Assembly (NCBI GenBank): GCA_947500055.1
Contig: CANMQO010000001.1
Location: 558,001-622,000 of the forward strand
Length of the DNA stretch: 64,000 nt
Direction: 5' to 3'
From: an uncultured Paracoccaceae bacterium
Lineage (GTDB): Bacteria > Pseudomonadota > Alphaproteobacteria > Rhodobacterales > Rhodobacteraceae
Positions 8,158-17,634 of this stretch are shown in pieces. Made by a program: the position numbers and the translations under genes. The notes under the pieces were generated by a model that saw nothing but the letters and a program-made list of their open reading frames with translations, was not told the DNA's origin and made no database searches. Position 1 is the stretch's first letter, and each line of letters begins with the position of its first letter.

Positions 8158-9306
8158 ATGTCCCAAATTGCAGATCGCAACATCGCAGTTATTGGTGGTG
8201 GTATAGGCGGTCTGACAGCAGCACTTGCGTTTGCCCAGACCGGCGCGCATGTCACTGTCTACGAACAAGCCCCCGCGCTGACTGAGGTGGGTGCAGGTTT
8301 GCAGATCAGCCCGAATGGTGCGCGGGTGCTATTCAAGCTGGGCTTGGCCGATACGTTCGCCGCCAATGGCATTCAGGCGAAAGCCGTTGCGCCGATGGAT
8401 GGGCTTTCCGGTGAACAGATTGCCCGGTTCGATCTGTCCGACCAGATACCGCCATATGCGTTCTTTCATCGCGCCGCTCTGATTGACCTTCTGGCCGGGG
8501 CTTGCCGGGCGCAAGGTGTTCAGATCCAGCTTGATACCAGGGTTACAGAATATCGCGATGACGGATCATTTCAGCTAGCAGGTGAAGTGGTCCACCCCGA
8601 TCTGACAATTGGCGCAGACGGTATCGGTTCGCTTTTGCGCGGCCATATCAATGGCGTCCAGAAGCCGTTCTTCACCGGGCAGGTCGCCTGGCGGGCAGTG
8701 GTCAAACAACCGGATCATGATCCGATAGCCCGTGTCTGGATGCTGCCCGGTCGCCATGTCGTGACCTATCCGCTGTCTGAGGATCGATTGAATATCGTGG
8801 CTGTCCAGCAGCGTGCCCAATGGGCAGAGGAAGGCTGGCATCACCCGGATGATCCGGGCAATCTGCGCGCGGCCTTTGCGGATGCGTCATGGCAGATCAA
8901 GTCATTTTTCGCTGAGGTCGAGCAGGTCAATCTTTGGGGGCTTTACCGACATCCGGTCGCGAAACATTGGCATAAGGGGGCGTTTGCGCTCTTGGGCGAT
9001 GCTGCACACCCGACGCTGCCGTTTCTGGCGCAAGGTGCAAATCTGGCGATTGAGGATGCTTATGTTCTGGCCCGGTCATGCGACCGGAATGCGGATCTGG
9101 AAGGCGCGTTGCGCAGCTATCAGACGGCGCGCGCCCCCCGTGTCACCCGGGCAATCAAGGCGGCCGATGCAAACGCGACGAATTACCATCTGTCAGGAGG
9201 CCGCCGCCGCGTCGCCCATGCCGGTTTGCGGATCATGGGCCGCTACGCGCCCAATGCGTTTCTGCGCAGGCTAAGCTGGCTATACGATCACGATGTAACG
9301 GTCTGA
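8158..9306 (+). CDS. FAD-dependent aromatic monooxygenase
   Basis: 382 residues starting MSQIADRNIAVIGGGIGG, with the Rossmann GxGxxG dinucleotide motif, and a second FAD motif LLGDAAHPTLPFLAQGAN near residue 280. The family (salicylate / 3-hydroxybenzoate hydroxylases, zeaxanthin epoxidase relatives) uses NAD(P)H and O2 to hydroxylate aromatic or related rings. Substrate cannot be told; there are no ring-cleavage genes nearby. The chosen ATG lies just after the dksA stop; the frame extends upstream into dksA, but that part is a shadow. Confidence 0.82.
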   Translation: MSQIADRNIAVIGGGIGGLTAALAFAQTGAHVTVYEQAPALTEVGAGLQISPNGARVLFKLGLADTFAANGIQAKAVAPMDGLSGEQIARFDLSDQIPPYAFFHRAALIDLLAGACRAQGVQIQLDTRVTEYRDDGSFQLAGEVVHPDLTIGADGIGSLLRGHINGVQKPFFTGQVAWRAVVKQPDHDPIARVWMLPGRHVVTYPLSEDRLNIVAVQQRAQWAEEGWHHPDDPGNLRAAFADASWQIKSFFAEVEQVNLWGLYRHPVAKHWHKGAFALLGDAAHPTLPFLAQGANLAIEDAYVLARSCDRNADLEGALRSYQTARAPRVTRAIKAADANATNYHLSGGRRRVAHAGLRIMGRYAPNAFLRRLSWLYDHDVTV

Positions 9307-9307
9307 T

Positions 9308-9631
9308 TTACCAGTTACGCGATGCTTTATGCGTCACCCGTTCCAAAACTTCGTGACTGCGCCAATCGACGCGGTAAATCTCATCCTCGATCCGCATATA
9401 GACCCAGCCACCGCTGACCGTGGGCAGCCCGTAATAGCGCGCATTCATCAGCATTGAATACTGACCGCGTTCCAGCACTTGACCGATTTCAACAGGGCCG
9501 GGGCGGGGTGTTGTCGGTTTGGGAATGGCAACGCAAGCCGTGCCCGCAACGGCAATCCGGCATTGCGCTGCACCCATCTGGGGCAGGCTGGCGACAACAA
9601 ATATGGCAAGGAACAATCGACCGAGCATCAC
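9308..9631 (-). CDS. Small exported protein, RcnB-like tail
   Basis: 107 residues with a cleavable signal peptide (MMLGRLFLAIFVVASLPQMGAAQ). The mature part has two cysteines and a C-terminal block YYGLPTVSGGWVYMRIEDEIYRVD resembling the short repeat of RcnB-type periplasmic proteins. Function unknown. It converges on the monooxygenase gene with one base between stops. Confidence 0.6.
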   Translation of the reverse strand: MMLGRLFLAIFVVASLPQMGAAQCRIAVAGTACVAIPKPTTPRPGPVEIGQVLERGQYSMLMNARYYGLPTVSGGWVYMRIEDEIYRVDWRSHEVLERVTHKASRNW

Positions 9632-9692
9632 AACATACCCTCAGGTTTCAAACGTTAGCCCGACGTTTCTTATTGTGTCGATTATGCGGATT

Positions 9693-10493
9693 TCAGGCCG
9701 CCAGATCAACCCAGACAGGGACGTGATCCGATGGTTTCTCGCGCCCGCGCACATCTGCCTCAATCCAGCAATTGTTCAGAAGGTCAGCACATTGCGGTGT
9801 CAGCAGGAAATGATCGATGCGGATACCGTCGTTTTTATCCCAAGCACCGGCCTGATAATCCCAGAAGGAATAGTGGCCGGAGCCGGTTTCGCATGCCCGA
9901 AAGGCTTCGGTAAACCCAAGGTTCTGGATCCGCCGGAACGCATCGCGGCTTTCCATCCGAAACAGCGCGTCGTCGCGCCACGCATCGGGGCGGGCAGCGT
10001 CCTCTGCCTGTGGGATGATGTTGTAATCCCCGGTCATCAGCGCGGGCTCTTCGGCGGCCAGCAGCTCTTGCGCGCGGGCGTGCAGCCGCTCCATCCAGCG
10101 CAGTTTGTAGTCGTATTTTGGCCCCGGTGCCGGGTTGCCATTGGGCAGGTAAAGCCCACAGATGCGGATCGCCTTTTCGCCCACAACGGTCGCTTCGATA
10201 TAGCGCGCCTCTTCATCGTCGACGCCTTCACGCCCTGCGCCGGTCGCTCCGGGCAAGCCGCGCGTCACATCCTCCAATGGCAGCTTTGACAGGATTGCGA
10301 CGCCGTTGAAGCCTTTTTGCCCATGGGTTTCGACATTGTAGCCCTTGTCTTCGAAGACATCGCGGGGGAAGCCCTCATCAACCGTCTTGATTTCTTGCAA
10401 GATAGCGACATCTGGTTGGGCGTCGTCGATCCAGTCGGTCAGGGCACCGATGCGGGCCTTGATCCCGTTGATATTGAACGTTGCAATTTTCAT
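9693..10493 (-). CDS. xthA: Exodeoxyribonuclease III
   Basis: 266 residues from MKIATFNINGIKAR; the frame runs 75 bases further upstream, but that start has no family support. Catalytic blocks of the AP-endonuclease/EEP fold are present: ILQEIKTVD (metal-binding Glu), GLYLPNGNPAPGPKY, TGDYNIIPQ and SDHVPVWVDL (catalytic His). The enzyme cleaves at abasic sites and trims 3' ends in base excision repair. It is read alone, opposite to the hydroxylase gene. Confidence 0.9.
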   Translation of the reverse strand: MKIATFNINGIKARIGALTDWIDDAQPDVAILQEIKTVDEGFPRDVFEDKGYNVETHGQKGFNGVAILSKLPLEDVTRGLPGATGAGREGVDDEEARYIEATVVGEKAIRICGLYLPNGNPAPGPKYDYKLRWMERLHARAQELLAAEEPALMTGDYNIIPQAEDAARPDAWRDDALFRMESRDAFRRIQNLGFTEAFRACETGSGHYSFWDYQAGAWDKNDGIRIDHFLLTPQCADLLNNCWIEADVRGREKPSDHVPVWVDLAA

Positions 10494-10625
10494 GGCGGCC
10501 CCCGTGCTTTGCCTGCTGTTGTGGCGCATGATCCCAAGAGGGGCAAGACCGTTCGGACGCCACGTCAATCTTGATCGGATGCCAGCACGTTGCCAGATTG
10601 GATGGACAAAGAGGAGGCGCCCGAC

Positions 10626-11345
10626 ATGATCCCGACACTGAAAGTTTTACTGCATATGGGCACATTGCACCGGCTTTTCCCGTTTTGGGTCATCGGTATG
10701 ACAGTGCTTATCGCCAATTTCGGGGCGCTGGTTCTGGTCGCCTTTGCATACGGCGTAGTTCTGCAGTTCTTTGTCGAATATGTGATGCACCGATTTCTTT
10801 ACCATCGCGCCCCCCCGACAGAGCAGGGCGTGTTCAACGACCTTTATCGCAGCCATATCGGGCATCACGAATTCCCGGCCGATCCGGAATTCTTTGCCGG
10901 TGATGATCACTGGTATGCGGTGAAATTCGGCGTCATTTCTGCCGCGTTGCATGCGCTGATCTTGTGGCCGTTCATTGGGCTGTCGGCCGCTGCTGTATTT
11001 GGTGTTGTGGCACTTTTTGCCGGTTCGATTTCTGCCTTCACTTTCTATGAGTACTGCCACACGATTGCACATCTGAATGTGAAGAAGGGGTGGTTCGGTG
11101 AACGTGTGACCCGCAGCCATCTGGCGCATCACTATCAGGACCATGATGCGACATTTCATGTCAGCTTTGGCATGGGCTGGATTGATCGGCTATTCGGCAC
11201 CAAACATGACAAGGCGGTCGCCCGAGAGCGGTTTGACCGTGAAACGATGCTGAGCCTCGGGATGGATCCGGAGGATTTACGTCTGGTGACCGCTCGCAAG
11301 GCTTACGGTGTTGTCAATAAGCCCGGCGCGAAGCGTCACGCCTGA
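10626..11345 (+). CDS. Fatty acid hydroxylase / sterol desaturase-family membrane enzyme
   Basis: About 239 residues from the ATG (MIPTLKVLLHMG) preceded by GAGGAGG; an in-frame start at 10590 overlaps that site. The protein has two hydrophobic hairpins and the histidine clusters that bind the di-iron centre: HRFLYH, HIGHH, HTIAH and HLAHHYQDHD. This superfamily hydroxylates or desaturates lipid acyl chains, sterols or carotenoids in the membrane. The exact lipid substrate is not evident. It converges on the Fe-S carrier gene (3 bases between stops). Confidence 0.82.
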   Translation: MIPTLKVLLHMGTLHRLFPFWVIGMTVLIANFGALVLVAFAYGVVLQFFVEYVMHRFLYHRAPPTEQGVFNDLYRSHIGHHEFPADPEFFAGDDHWYAVKFGVISAALHALILWPFIGLSAAAVFGVVALFAGSISAFTFYEYCHTIAHLNVKKGWFGERVTRSHLAHHYQDHDATFHVSFGMGWIDRLFGTKHDKAVARERFDRETMLSLGMDPEDLRLVTARKAYGVVNKPGAKRHA

Positions 11346-11348
11346 GGT

Positions 11349-11675
11349 TTACATCGAGAACGATGTTCCGCAACCACATGAACTGGTCGCGTTCGGGTTG
11401 TTGATCACAAAGCGTGCCCCGATCAGTTCTTCGCTGAAATCAATCACCGCGTCCGCCAGAAAGGGCAGGGAGACGCTGTCGATCACAACCGTCTCACCCT
11501 TCTCGGACAGGACCAGATCATCTTCTTTCGGCTCATCAAGGTCAATTTCGTACTGAAACCCGGAACATCCGCCACCCTCAACGGCCACGCGCAGCGCCTT
11601 TCCTTGCGATGACGCGCCAATCTCGGCCAGTCGTTCAAAGGCCCGTTCAGTTACTTTTGGTGGAATTGTCAGCAT
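11349..11675 (-). CDS. erpA: A-type Fe-S cluster carrier (ErpA/IscA)
   Basis: 108 residues, the standard HesB/IscA length. The three invariant cysteines are C37 (GGGCSGF) and C100/C102 (SSCGCGTSF). A-type carriers receive Fe-S clusters from the scaffold and deliver them to apo-proteins. It stands alone, divergent from dgt with a 74-base shared promoter region. The choice of ErpA over IscA rests on gene order common in Rhodobacterales and is less certain than the family. Confidence 0.85.
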   Translation of the reverse strand: MLTIPPKVTERAFERLAEIGASSQGKALRVAVEGGGCSGFQYEIDLDEPKEDDLVLSEKGETVVIDSVSLPFLADAVIDFSEELIGARFVINNPNATSSCGCGTSFSM

Positions 11676-11749
11676 CTTACGGCCCTATCGGTTCGCGTTC
11701 AGTTGCAATATAAGGGCGGCAGGCAAGACGAACAAGACAGGCAGACAAC

Positions 11750-12922
11750 ATGGCAGCGCCATATGCGACCGACCCCGCCAATCCGCGGGGCCGTCTTTAT
11801 GCTGAGGAAGAGAGCGCGTTCCGCTCACCCTTTCAGCGTGACCGTGACCGGATCATTCATGCAAGCGCATTTCGGCGGCTCAAGCATAAGACACAAGTGT
11901 TCATTGAACATGAGGGTGATTATTTCCGTACCCGGTTGACCCATTCGATCGAGGTGGCACAGGTCGCCCGTACTGTGGCGGCGGCGCTGGACCTGAACGT
12001 CGAACTGACCGAGGCAGTGGCGCTGGCACATGATTTGGGGCACACGCCATTCGGGCACACGGGGGAGGAGGCGCTGGATGCACTGATGCAGCCCTATGGC
12101 GGCTTTGATCACAATGCGCAGGCGCTGCATATCGTCACCAACCTGGAACGGCATTATGCCGAATGGGACGGGCTGAACCTGACCTGGGAAAGCCTTGAAG
12201 GAATTGCCAAGCACAATGGTCCGGTGACCGGCGACATTCCTTATGCTTTGGCCGCCTATGACGCCCGGCATGATCTGGAACTGAACACCCATGCCAGTGC
12301 AGAGGCGCAGGCGGCCGCATTGGCGGATGATATTGCCTATAATAATCATGACTTACATGATGGACTTCGTGCGGAATTGTTCAGCACGGACGAGTTGGCC
12401 GCACTGCCGATCCTCTGCGATTGTTTTGCCCGGGTTGATGCAAAGTATCCGGACCTGAACTATTATCGTCGCCGCCACGAAGCGCTGCGCCGGTTTTTCG
12501 GCGTGCTGGTCGAAGACGTGATCACCGTCAGCCGCCGCAACCTGGCAGAGCTGTCACCAGCGAGCGTTCACGACGTGCGCCATGCGGGCCGGATGGTTGT
12601 GCAGTTTTCGCCGGAACTTTGGACTGACCTGAAAGTTATCCGGCAGTTCCTGTTCAAAAAGATGTATCGCGCGCCTGCGGTCGTTGAGATGCGGGTGGTG
12701 GTCACCAAGATGATCAATGATTTGTTTCCGTTCTTTATGGAAAACACCGATGAATTGCCCAAGCAGTGGCGCAAGGATGTGGCGGATGCCCCGGATGAAA
12801 CCGCGCTCGCCCGGATTGTGGCCGACTATATCGCGGGTATGACGGATAGATTTGCTATTCAGCAGCATAAGCGCTTGATTGGAAGTGCGGAAATTCCAGC
12901 AGGGGTTATTGATGGCAATTGA
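11750..12922 (+). CDS. dgt: dGTP triphosphohydrolase
   Basis: 390 residues. HD-domain residues are H65 (RLTHSIEVAQ) and H94-D95 (ALAHDLGHTPFGH), with a third Asp in ADDIAYNNHD. The family hydrolyses dGTP (or other dNTPs) to the nucleoside and triphosphate, limiting the dNTP pool; alphaproteobacterial members are the shorter type-2 form. The 3' end overlaps the antiporter start by 11 bases. Confidence 0.9.
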   Translation: MAAPYATDPANPRGRLYAEEESAFRSPFQRDRDRIIHASAFRRLKHKTQVFIEHEGDYFRTRLTHSIEVAQVARTVAAALDLNVELTEAVALAHDLGHTPFGHTGEEALDALMQPYGGFDHNAQALHIVTNLERHYAEWDGLNLTWESLEGIAKHNGPVTGDIPYALAAYDARHDLELNTHASAEAQAAALADDIAYNNHDLHDGLRAELFSTDELAALPILCDCFARVDAKYPDLNYYRRRHEALRRFFGVLVEDVITVSRRNLAELSPASVHDVRHAGRMVVQFSPELWTDLKVIRQFLFKKMYRAPAVVEMRVVVTKMINDLFPFFMENTDELPKQWRKDVADAPDETALARIVADYIAGMTDRFAIQQHKRLIGSAEIPAGVIDGN

Positions 12923-14750
12923 ATCGGAAGCAGGGGCAATGGCCCCGGTCATGGCCTTTGCGCTGGTGGGGGCATTGGGTGTTGGGTCACAATGGTTGGC
13001 CTGGCGGCTGCGCATGCCCGCAATTGTGCTGATGCTGGTGGCCGGTATCCTGATTGGTCCGGTCGCCGGGGTCTTCGATCCGGCCCGCGATATCGGGGTC
13101 CTGATGGGGCCAATGATATCCATTGCGGTGGCGATTATCCTGTTTGAAGGCGGGCTGACGCTTAATTTTCACAAACTCAATGACGCCGCTGTCGGGGTGA
13201 AGCGGCTTGTTTTTATTGGTGCGCCATTGGGTTGGCTGACCTCGGCGCTGGCGCTGCATTATGCTGCGGGGCTGAGTTGGGAAAGTGCGGCGGTCTTTGG
13301 TGGGATCATGATTGTGACCGGCCCGACAGTGATCGCCCCGTTATTGCGCACGGCGCGATTGTCAAAGCGCCCTGCGGCGTTGCTGCAATGGGAAGCGATC
13401 GTCAATGATCCCATCGGCGCGCTGGCGGCGGTTCTGGCATTCGAGGTTGTACTGGTCCTGAACACGGCCACAACCGTCAACGCGGCGATCATGGATCTGT
13501 TGACTGGCATTGCCGTGGCCTCGGCCCTTGGGGGGGCCGCTGGATACGGGTTGGCACGGGCATTCAAGCGCGGCTGGGTGCCGGAGTACATGAAGGTGCC
13601 AGTGCTGTTTGCGCTGCTGTTGGCTGTCTTCGGGGTGTCCGATTCCGTCTTGCATGAAAGCGGGCTGTTGGCCGTCACCATCATGGGGATCGTGATCGCG
13701 AATGCCAACCTGCCCAGCTACACCGAACTCAGGCGTTTCAAGGAACATGCCACTGTCCTGCTGGTCTCGGGCGTATTTATCCTGCTTGCGGCCGGGTTGA
13801 ACCTTGAGGCGGTGCAGAAGCTGGACTGGCGGGCCGTTGTTTTTGTGTTGGGAGTGATCTTTGTTGCCCGCCCCTTGACCGTGTTTGTGTCAATGCTGGG
13901 ATCGGGCGTTCCGCTGAAGGAACAGTTGTTGATCGCGCTGACCGGCCCGCGCGGCGTCGTCCTTGTGGCGGTGGCCGGATTGTTCGGCGAACGTCTGCTG
14001 TCATTGGGGTTTGAGGATGCGGCGCAGATCGCACCTTTGGCCTTTGTACTGGTCGCGGTGACGGTGGTGCTGCATGGGTTCACGCTGGCACCTTTTGCCA
14101 GATGGCTTGGCCTGACCGGGGCGGATACGCCGGGTGTGATCATCATCGGCGGTTCTGCATGGACAACCGCATTTGCCGAAGCGTTGCAAAAGGCAGAGAT
14201 ACCGGTGCTGATGAGCGATCCGAATTTCGGAAAACTGCGCGCCGCGCGCCGCGCGGGGATCAACACGTTTTCCGGCGACATTCTGTCAGAGGGGGCTGAA
14301 GAACGGGTGGAGCTTGTCAGCTATGCCACCGTGGTCGCTGCGACGGATAATGATGCTTATAACACGCTGGTCACGACCGACCTGGCCCCGGAATTCGGGC
14401 GCGATAACGTGTTTCAGGTGATGCGCGAGAAAAGCGAAAGCTCCCGGCATCAACTGCCCCGCACACTGGGCGGGCGCAAGTTTGGCGCTGAGGAGACCCA
14501 TGCGGGTATGGAGCGGCTGATCCGCGATGGCTGGACCTTCCGGGTGACACGGCTGACCGAGGAATACACCCTTGCCGATTGGCGCAGCACGCGCCCCGAG
14601 GCCCATCTTTTTGCCCAGATCGGGCAGAACGGCAATATCCGCCTGATCCGCAAGGATGATGATGTCAAGAATGGGAAAGAAACACGGGTCATCGCCCTGC
14701 GCCCCCCCGGGGATGCAGACGGGGATCAGCCACCCGGAGGGCAGGGCTGA
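12912..14750 (+). CDS. CPA-type cation:proton antiporter with RCK domain
   Basis: 612 residues from MAIESEAGAMAPVM; the frame reaches 33 bases further into dgt. About twelve hydrophobic segments fill residues 10-400, including the IVTGPTVIAPLL and NDPIGALAAVLAFE motifs of Na+/H+ exchangers. The cytoplasmic part begins with a Rossmann-type RCK/TrkA-N domain (VIIIGGSAWTTAFAEAL) and ends in a regulatory tail. The family exports Na+ or K+ against protons. Its stop is 6 bases before the EEP-family gene. Confidence 0.85.
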   Translation: MAIESEAGAMAPVMAFALVGALGVGSQWLAWRLRMPAIVLMLVAGILIGPVAGVFDPARDIGVLMGPMISIAVAIILFEGGLTLNFHKLNDAAVGVKRLVFIGAPLGWLTSALALHYAAGLSWESAAVFGGIMIVTGPTVIAPLLRTARLSKRPAALLQWEAIVNDPIGALAAVLAFEVVLVLNTATTVNAAIMDLLTGIAVASALGGAAGYGLARAFKRGWVPEYMKVPVLFALLLAVFGVSDSVLHESGLLAVTIMGIVIANANLPSYTELRRFKEHATVLLVSGVFILLAAGLNLEAVQKLDWRAVVFVLGVIFVARPLTVFVSMLGSGVPLKEQLLIALTGPRGVVLVAVAGLFGERLLSLGFEDAAQIAPLAFVLVAVTVVLHGFTLAPFARWLGLTGADTPGVIIIGGSAWTTAFAEALQKAEIPVLMSDPNFGKLRAARRAGINTFSGDILSEGAEERVELVSYATVVAATDNDAYNTLVTTDLAPEFGRDNVFQVMREKSESSRHQLPRTLGGRKFGAEETHAGMERLIRDGWTFRVTRLTEEYTLADWRSTRPEAHLFAQIGQNGNIRLIRKDDDVKNGKETRVIALRPPGDADGDQPPGGQG

Positions 14751-14756
14751 CACCCA

Positions 14757-15632
14757 ATGAAAGCTGCATTCACGGTTCTGGCGATCATCGCGGGGTCACT
14801 TTGTCTGGTTGGATTCTTGGGGTCCGTGCACCCGATGTTCGATGCAATTGCGATTGGTCGTTGGGTAGCGATTTGCGTGATGCTGTTATTTCTGTTTTTG
14901 CGTGCAGCCCTTGGAGGACAGTTTGTTGCAGCGGCACTGACCCTTGGTGTGTTTATCGTTGTCGCAGGCATGAGCAGAACAAATTTCGACGGCGAAGCCG
15001 GGAGCGTTCGCATCTATACCAAAAACCTCTGGTATGCGAATGATCAGGTCGCGGCGGTGGTGGCTGATATCCAGGCAATGAACCCGGACGTGGTATTCCT
15101 TCAGGAAGTGTCGGAAACCAATCGTGCCATCCTGTCCGAACTTGAAGAATTGCTGCCTTATCAATCGCTTTGCCCTTGGCAGGGGTGGAACGGTATCGCG
15201 ATTCTGTCCCGCTGGCCGTTCGAGGCCGACGCCCGGCGCTGTTCGCCCGAACGATCGTTGATGGCCAGGCGGGTCCTGCGGCCCGAAGGATCGTTTTGGG
15301 CGGTTGGTGTCCATCTGCAACAGCCCTGGCCCGACATACAATGGCAGCACCTCGAACAGGGTTTGCCTGTCCTTGATGGCATTGATGATGGCGCGATTGT
15401 CGCCGGTGATTTCAACACCGTTCCCTGGAGCGCCGCAGCCAGAAAGATAGGCAAACTGACCGGGACGAACCCCGTGCCACTCCGCCAGCCCACGTTCCGG
15501 CTTTGGGGCGTTGGTTTGCCACTTGATCAGGTCTGGGCGCTTGGCGGGCGAGCGGTGCGTCGACCGCAAAACGGTTCGGACCATTTTGGCGTCGCGGCGG
15601 ATGTCTGGCCCTCCGAAGGTCGTGGCGGCTAG
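14757..15632 (+). CDS. Membrane-anchored endonuclease/exonuclease/phosphatase-family hydrolase
   Basis: 291 residues. Hydrophobic segments at about 4-20, 30-48 and 52-70 form a membrane anchor, followed by an EEP fold with VFLQEVSETN (metal-ligand Glu), GDFNTVPWS and a C-terminal NGSDHFGVAADV (catalytic Asp-His). Periplasmic EEP enzymes of this shape include phosphodiesterases and nucleases; the substrate is unknown. It follows the antiporter at 6 bases, so probably one transcript. Confidence 0.75.
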   Translation: MKAAFTVLAIIAGSLCLVGFLGSVHPMFDAIAIGRWVAICVMLLFLFLRAALGGQFVAAALTLGVFIVVAGMSRTNFDGEAGSVRIYTKNLWYANDQVAAVVADIQAMNPDVVFLQEVSETNRAILSELEELLPYQSLCPWQGWNGIAILSRWPFEADARRCSPERSLMARRVLRPEGSFWAVGVHLQQPWPDIQWQHLEQGLPVLDGIDDGAIVAGDFNTVPWSAAARKIGKLTGTNPVPLRQPTFRLWGVGLPLDQVWALGGRAVRRPQNGSDHFGVAADVWPSEGRGG

Positions 15633-15700
15633 AACAAGGGCAAGCAGGGGGCGATGGTCTGACGACCCCGTTGTCTTCAACGCGTTGGCTGAGACAAGAC

Positions 15701-15730
15701 AGTTCATGTATTTTGTCAAACGCAATAAGT
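15701..15730 (+). repeat. Copy 1 of a 30-base intergenic repeat
   Basis: This stretch matches 21368-21397 at 24 of 30 positions. Both copies lie in otherwise empty intergenic DNA, and both can be read in frame as ...YFVKR... following an ETR motif. The rest of the gap 15633-15859 shows no gene; a frame continuing from the end of the EEP gene region is unsupported. Confidence 0.45.
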
Positions 15731-15859
15731 TCGCTATTGGTGCATAGCCCGAAGCCAAAGCACGCATTGATCCCAATCAATCGGCGGTTTGCAGCGCCCC
15801 ATTGATTGACGCGGGCGCGCGGGGTGATACATCGGGATCATAACAATAGGCCCGATGAT

Positions 15860-17602
15860 ATGAACCTCTTCACCGATATCCGTAACCTTGTCCTGTCCTG
15901 CATTGCAGAGCTGACCGCCGCAGGCACATTGCCCGACGCGTTGGCCACCGCTGCTGTCACGGCTGAACCGCCCCGCGACGCGGGCCATGGCGATATGGCG
16001 ACGAATGCGGCCATGGTGCTGGCCAAACCGGCGAAGATGAACCCGCGCGCGATTGCCGAGGCGCTGGCCGAACGGTTGCAGGCCGATCCGCGCATCGCGG
16101 CGGCAGAGGTGGCGGGTCCCGGCTTTCTGAACATGCGGCTGGATCCTGTCGTGTGGCAGGGTGTGGTCAAGGCTGCGCTCGCTGATCCGGGTTTTGGCCG
16201 GTCCAGCATGGGGCAGGGGCAGAAGATGATGGTCGAATATGTCTCGGCCAACCCAACCGGCCCGCTGCATGTGGGCCATACGCGGGGCGCTGTCTTTGGC
16301 GATGCGCTGGCGCGGCTGCTGGATTATGCGGGTTTTGACGTCACCAAGGAATATTACATCAATGATGGCGGCGCGCAGGTCGATGTGCTCGCCCGGTCCG
16401 TTTACTTGCGTTACCTTGAGGCGCATGGCCAAGAGGTGGCGTTTGAGGATGGCACCTATCCTGGTGATTATCTGATCCCGGTTGGTCAGGCGCTGAAGGA
16501 GAAGGTCGGCGACGCCTTTCTGGATAAGGGTGAGCAGTTCTGGCTGGCCGAGGTACGGGAATTCGCAACTGAAGCCATGATGAACCTGATCCGCGAGGAT
16601 CTGGCCCAGCTTGGCGTGACCATGGACAGCTTCTTTTCCGAAAAGTCGCTCTATGGCACCGGGTTGATCGAAAAGGCGATTGATGAGCTGGATCAGAAGG
16701 GTCTGATTTATCAGGGCGTGCTGGAACCCCCCAAGGGCAAGATGCCCGAGGATTGGGAACCACGTGAACAGACCCTGTTTAAGTCGACTGAACATGGCGA
16801 TGACGTGGATCGCCCGGTCAAGAAATCCGATGGGTCATGGACCTATTTCGCCCCTGACATCGCCTATCACTATGACAAGGTGCAGCGCGGCTTTGATCAG
16901 TTGATCGACGTGTTCGGCGCTGATCACGGCGGCTATGTCAAACGGATGAAGGCGGCTGTGTCGGCCCTGTCGGATGGCAAGGTGCCGCTGGATGTGAAAC
17001 TGACCCAGCTGGTGAAGCTGTATAAGAACGGCGCGCCGTTCAAGATGTCGAAACGGGCAGGGACCTTTGTGACCTTGCGCGACGTGGTTGATCAGGTTGG
17101 CGCGGATGTGACCCGGTTCCATATGCTGACGCGCAAGAACGACGCGCCGCTGGATTTCGATTTCGACAAGGTGCTGGAACAGTCCAAGGACAACCCGGTC
17201 TTTTACGTGCAATACGCCCATGCGCGCGTGAATTCGGTGTTGCGTAAAGCGCGTGACGCCGGAATTGCCGTGGATGATCCAACCTTGGCCGCCGCAGATT
17301 TGACAAAGCTCGGGCATGAGTCCGAATTGTCCTTGGCCAAAAAGCTCGCCGAATGGCCGCGCTTGGTTGAGATTGCCGCCAAAGGCCACGAGCCGCACCG
17401 GGTCGCATTCTACCTCTATGATCTGGCGTCAGAACTGCACGCGCTGTGGAACAAGGGCAATGACGATCCGTCCTTGCGGTTCCTGCAAGAGGGTGACTCA
17501 GAAACAACACAGGCGAAAATTGCGCTGATCCGGGCCACGGCAATTGTTATTTCGCATGGATTGGGTATTCTTGGAGTCACTCCGGCGGACGAGATGCGAT
17601 AA
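15860..17602 (+). CDS. argS: Arginyl-tRNA synthetase
   Basis: 580 residues from [13 protein letters not shown]. Class I synthetase motifs are the HIGH-type HVGHTRGA starting at H137 and the KMSKR motif at 395-399. The N-terminal Arg-tRNA D-loop recognition domain and the C-terminal DALR anticodon-binding domain (about 460-580) are both present. It charges tRNA-Arg. It heads an evident gene run argS-SPOR-nagZ-scpA-scpB, conserved in the Rhodobacteraceae. Confidence 0.96.
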   Translation: MNLFTDIRNLVLSCIAELTAAGTLPDALATAAVTAEPPRDAGHGDMATNAAMVLAKPAKMNPRAIAEALAERLQADPRIAAAEVAGPGFLNMRLDPVVWQGVVKAALADPGFGRSSMGQGQKMMVEYVSANPTGPLHVGHTRGAVFGDALARLLDYAGFDVTKEYYINDGGAQVDVLARSVYLRYLEAHGQEVAFEDGTYPGDYLIPVGQALKEKVGDAFLDKGEQFWLAEVREFATEAMMNLIREDLAQLGVTMDSFFSEKSLYGTGLIEKAIDELDQKGLIYQGVLEPPKGKMPEDWEPREQTLFKSTEHGDDVDRPVKKSDGSWTYFAPDIAYHYDKVQRGFDQLIDVFGADHGGYVKRMKAAVSALSDGKVPLDVKLTQLVKLYKNGAPFKMSKRAGTFVTLRDVVDQVGADVTRFHMLTRKNDAPLDFDFDKVLEQSKDNPVFYVQYAHARVNSVLRKARDAGIAVDDPTLAAADLTKLGHESELSLAKKLAEWPRLVEIAAKGHEPHRVAFYLYDLASELHALWNKGNDDPSLRFLQEGDSETTQAKIALIRATAIVISHGLGILGVTPADEMR

Positions 17603-17634
17603 CGCGCCATCGCCGGGGAACGAGCAGTTCTAAC

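Noticed and set aside
10647-11159. Long minus-strand frame across the hydroxylase gene
   Set aside because: Shadow of the His-motif enzyme on the plus strand; high His and Met content comes from its complementary codons.
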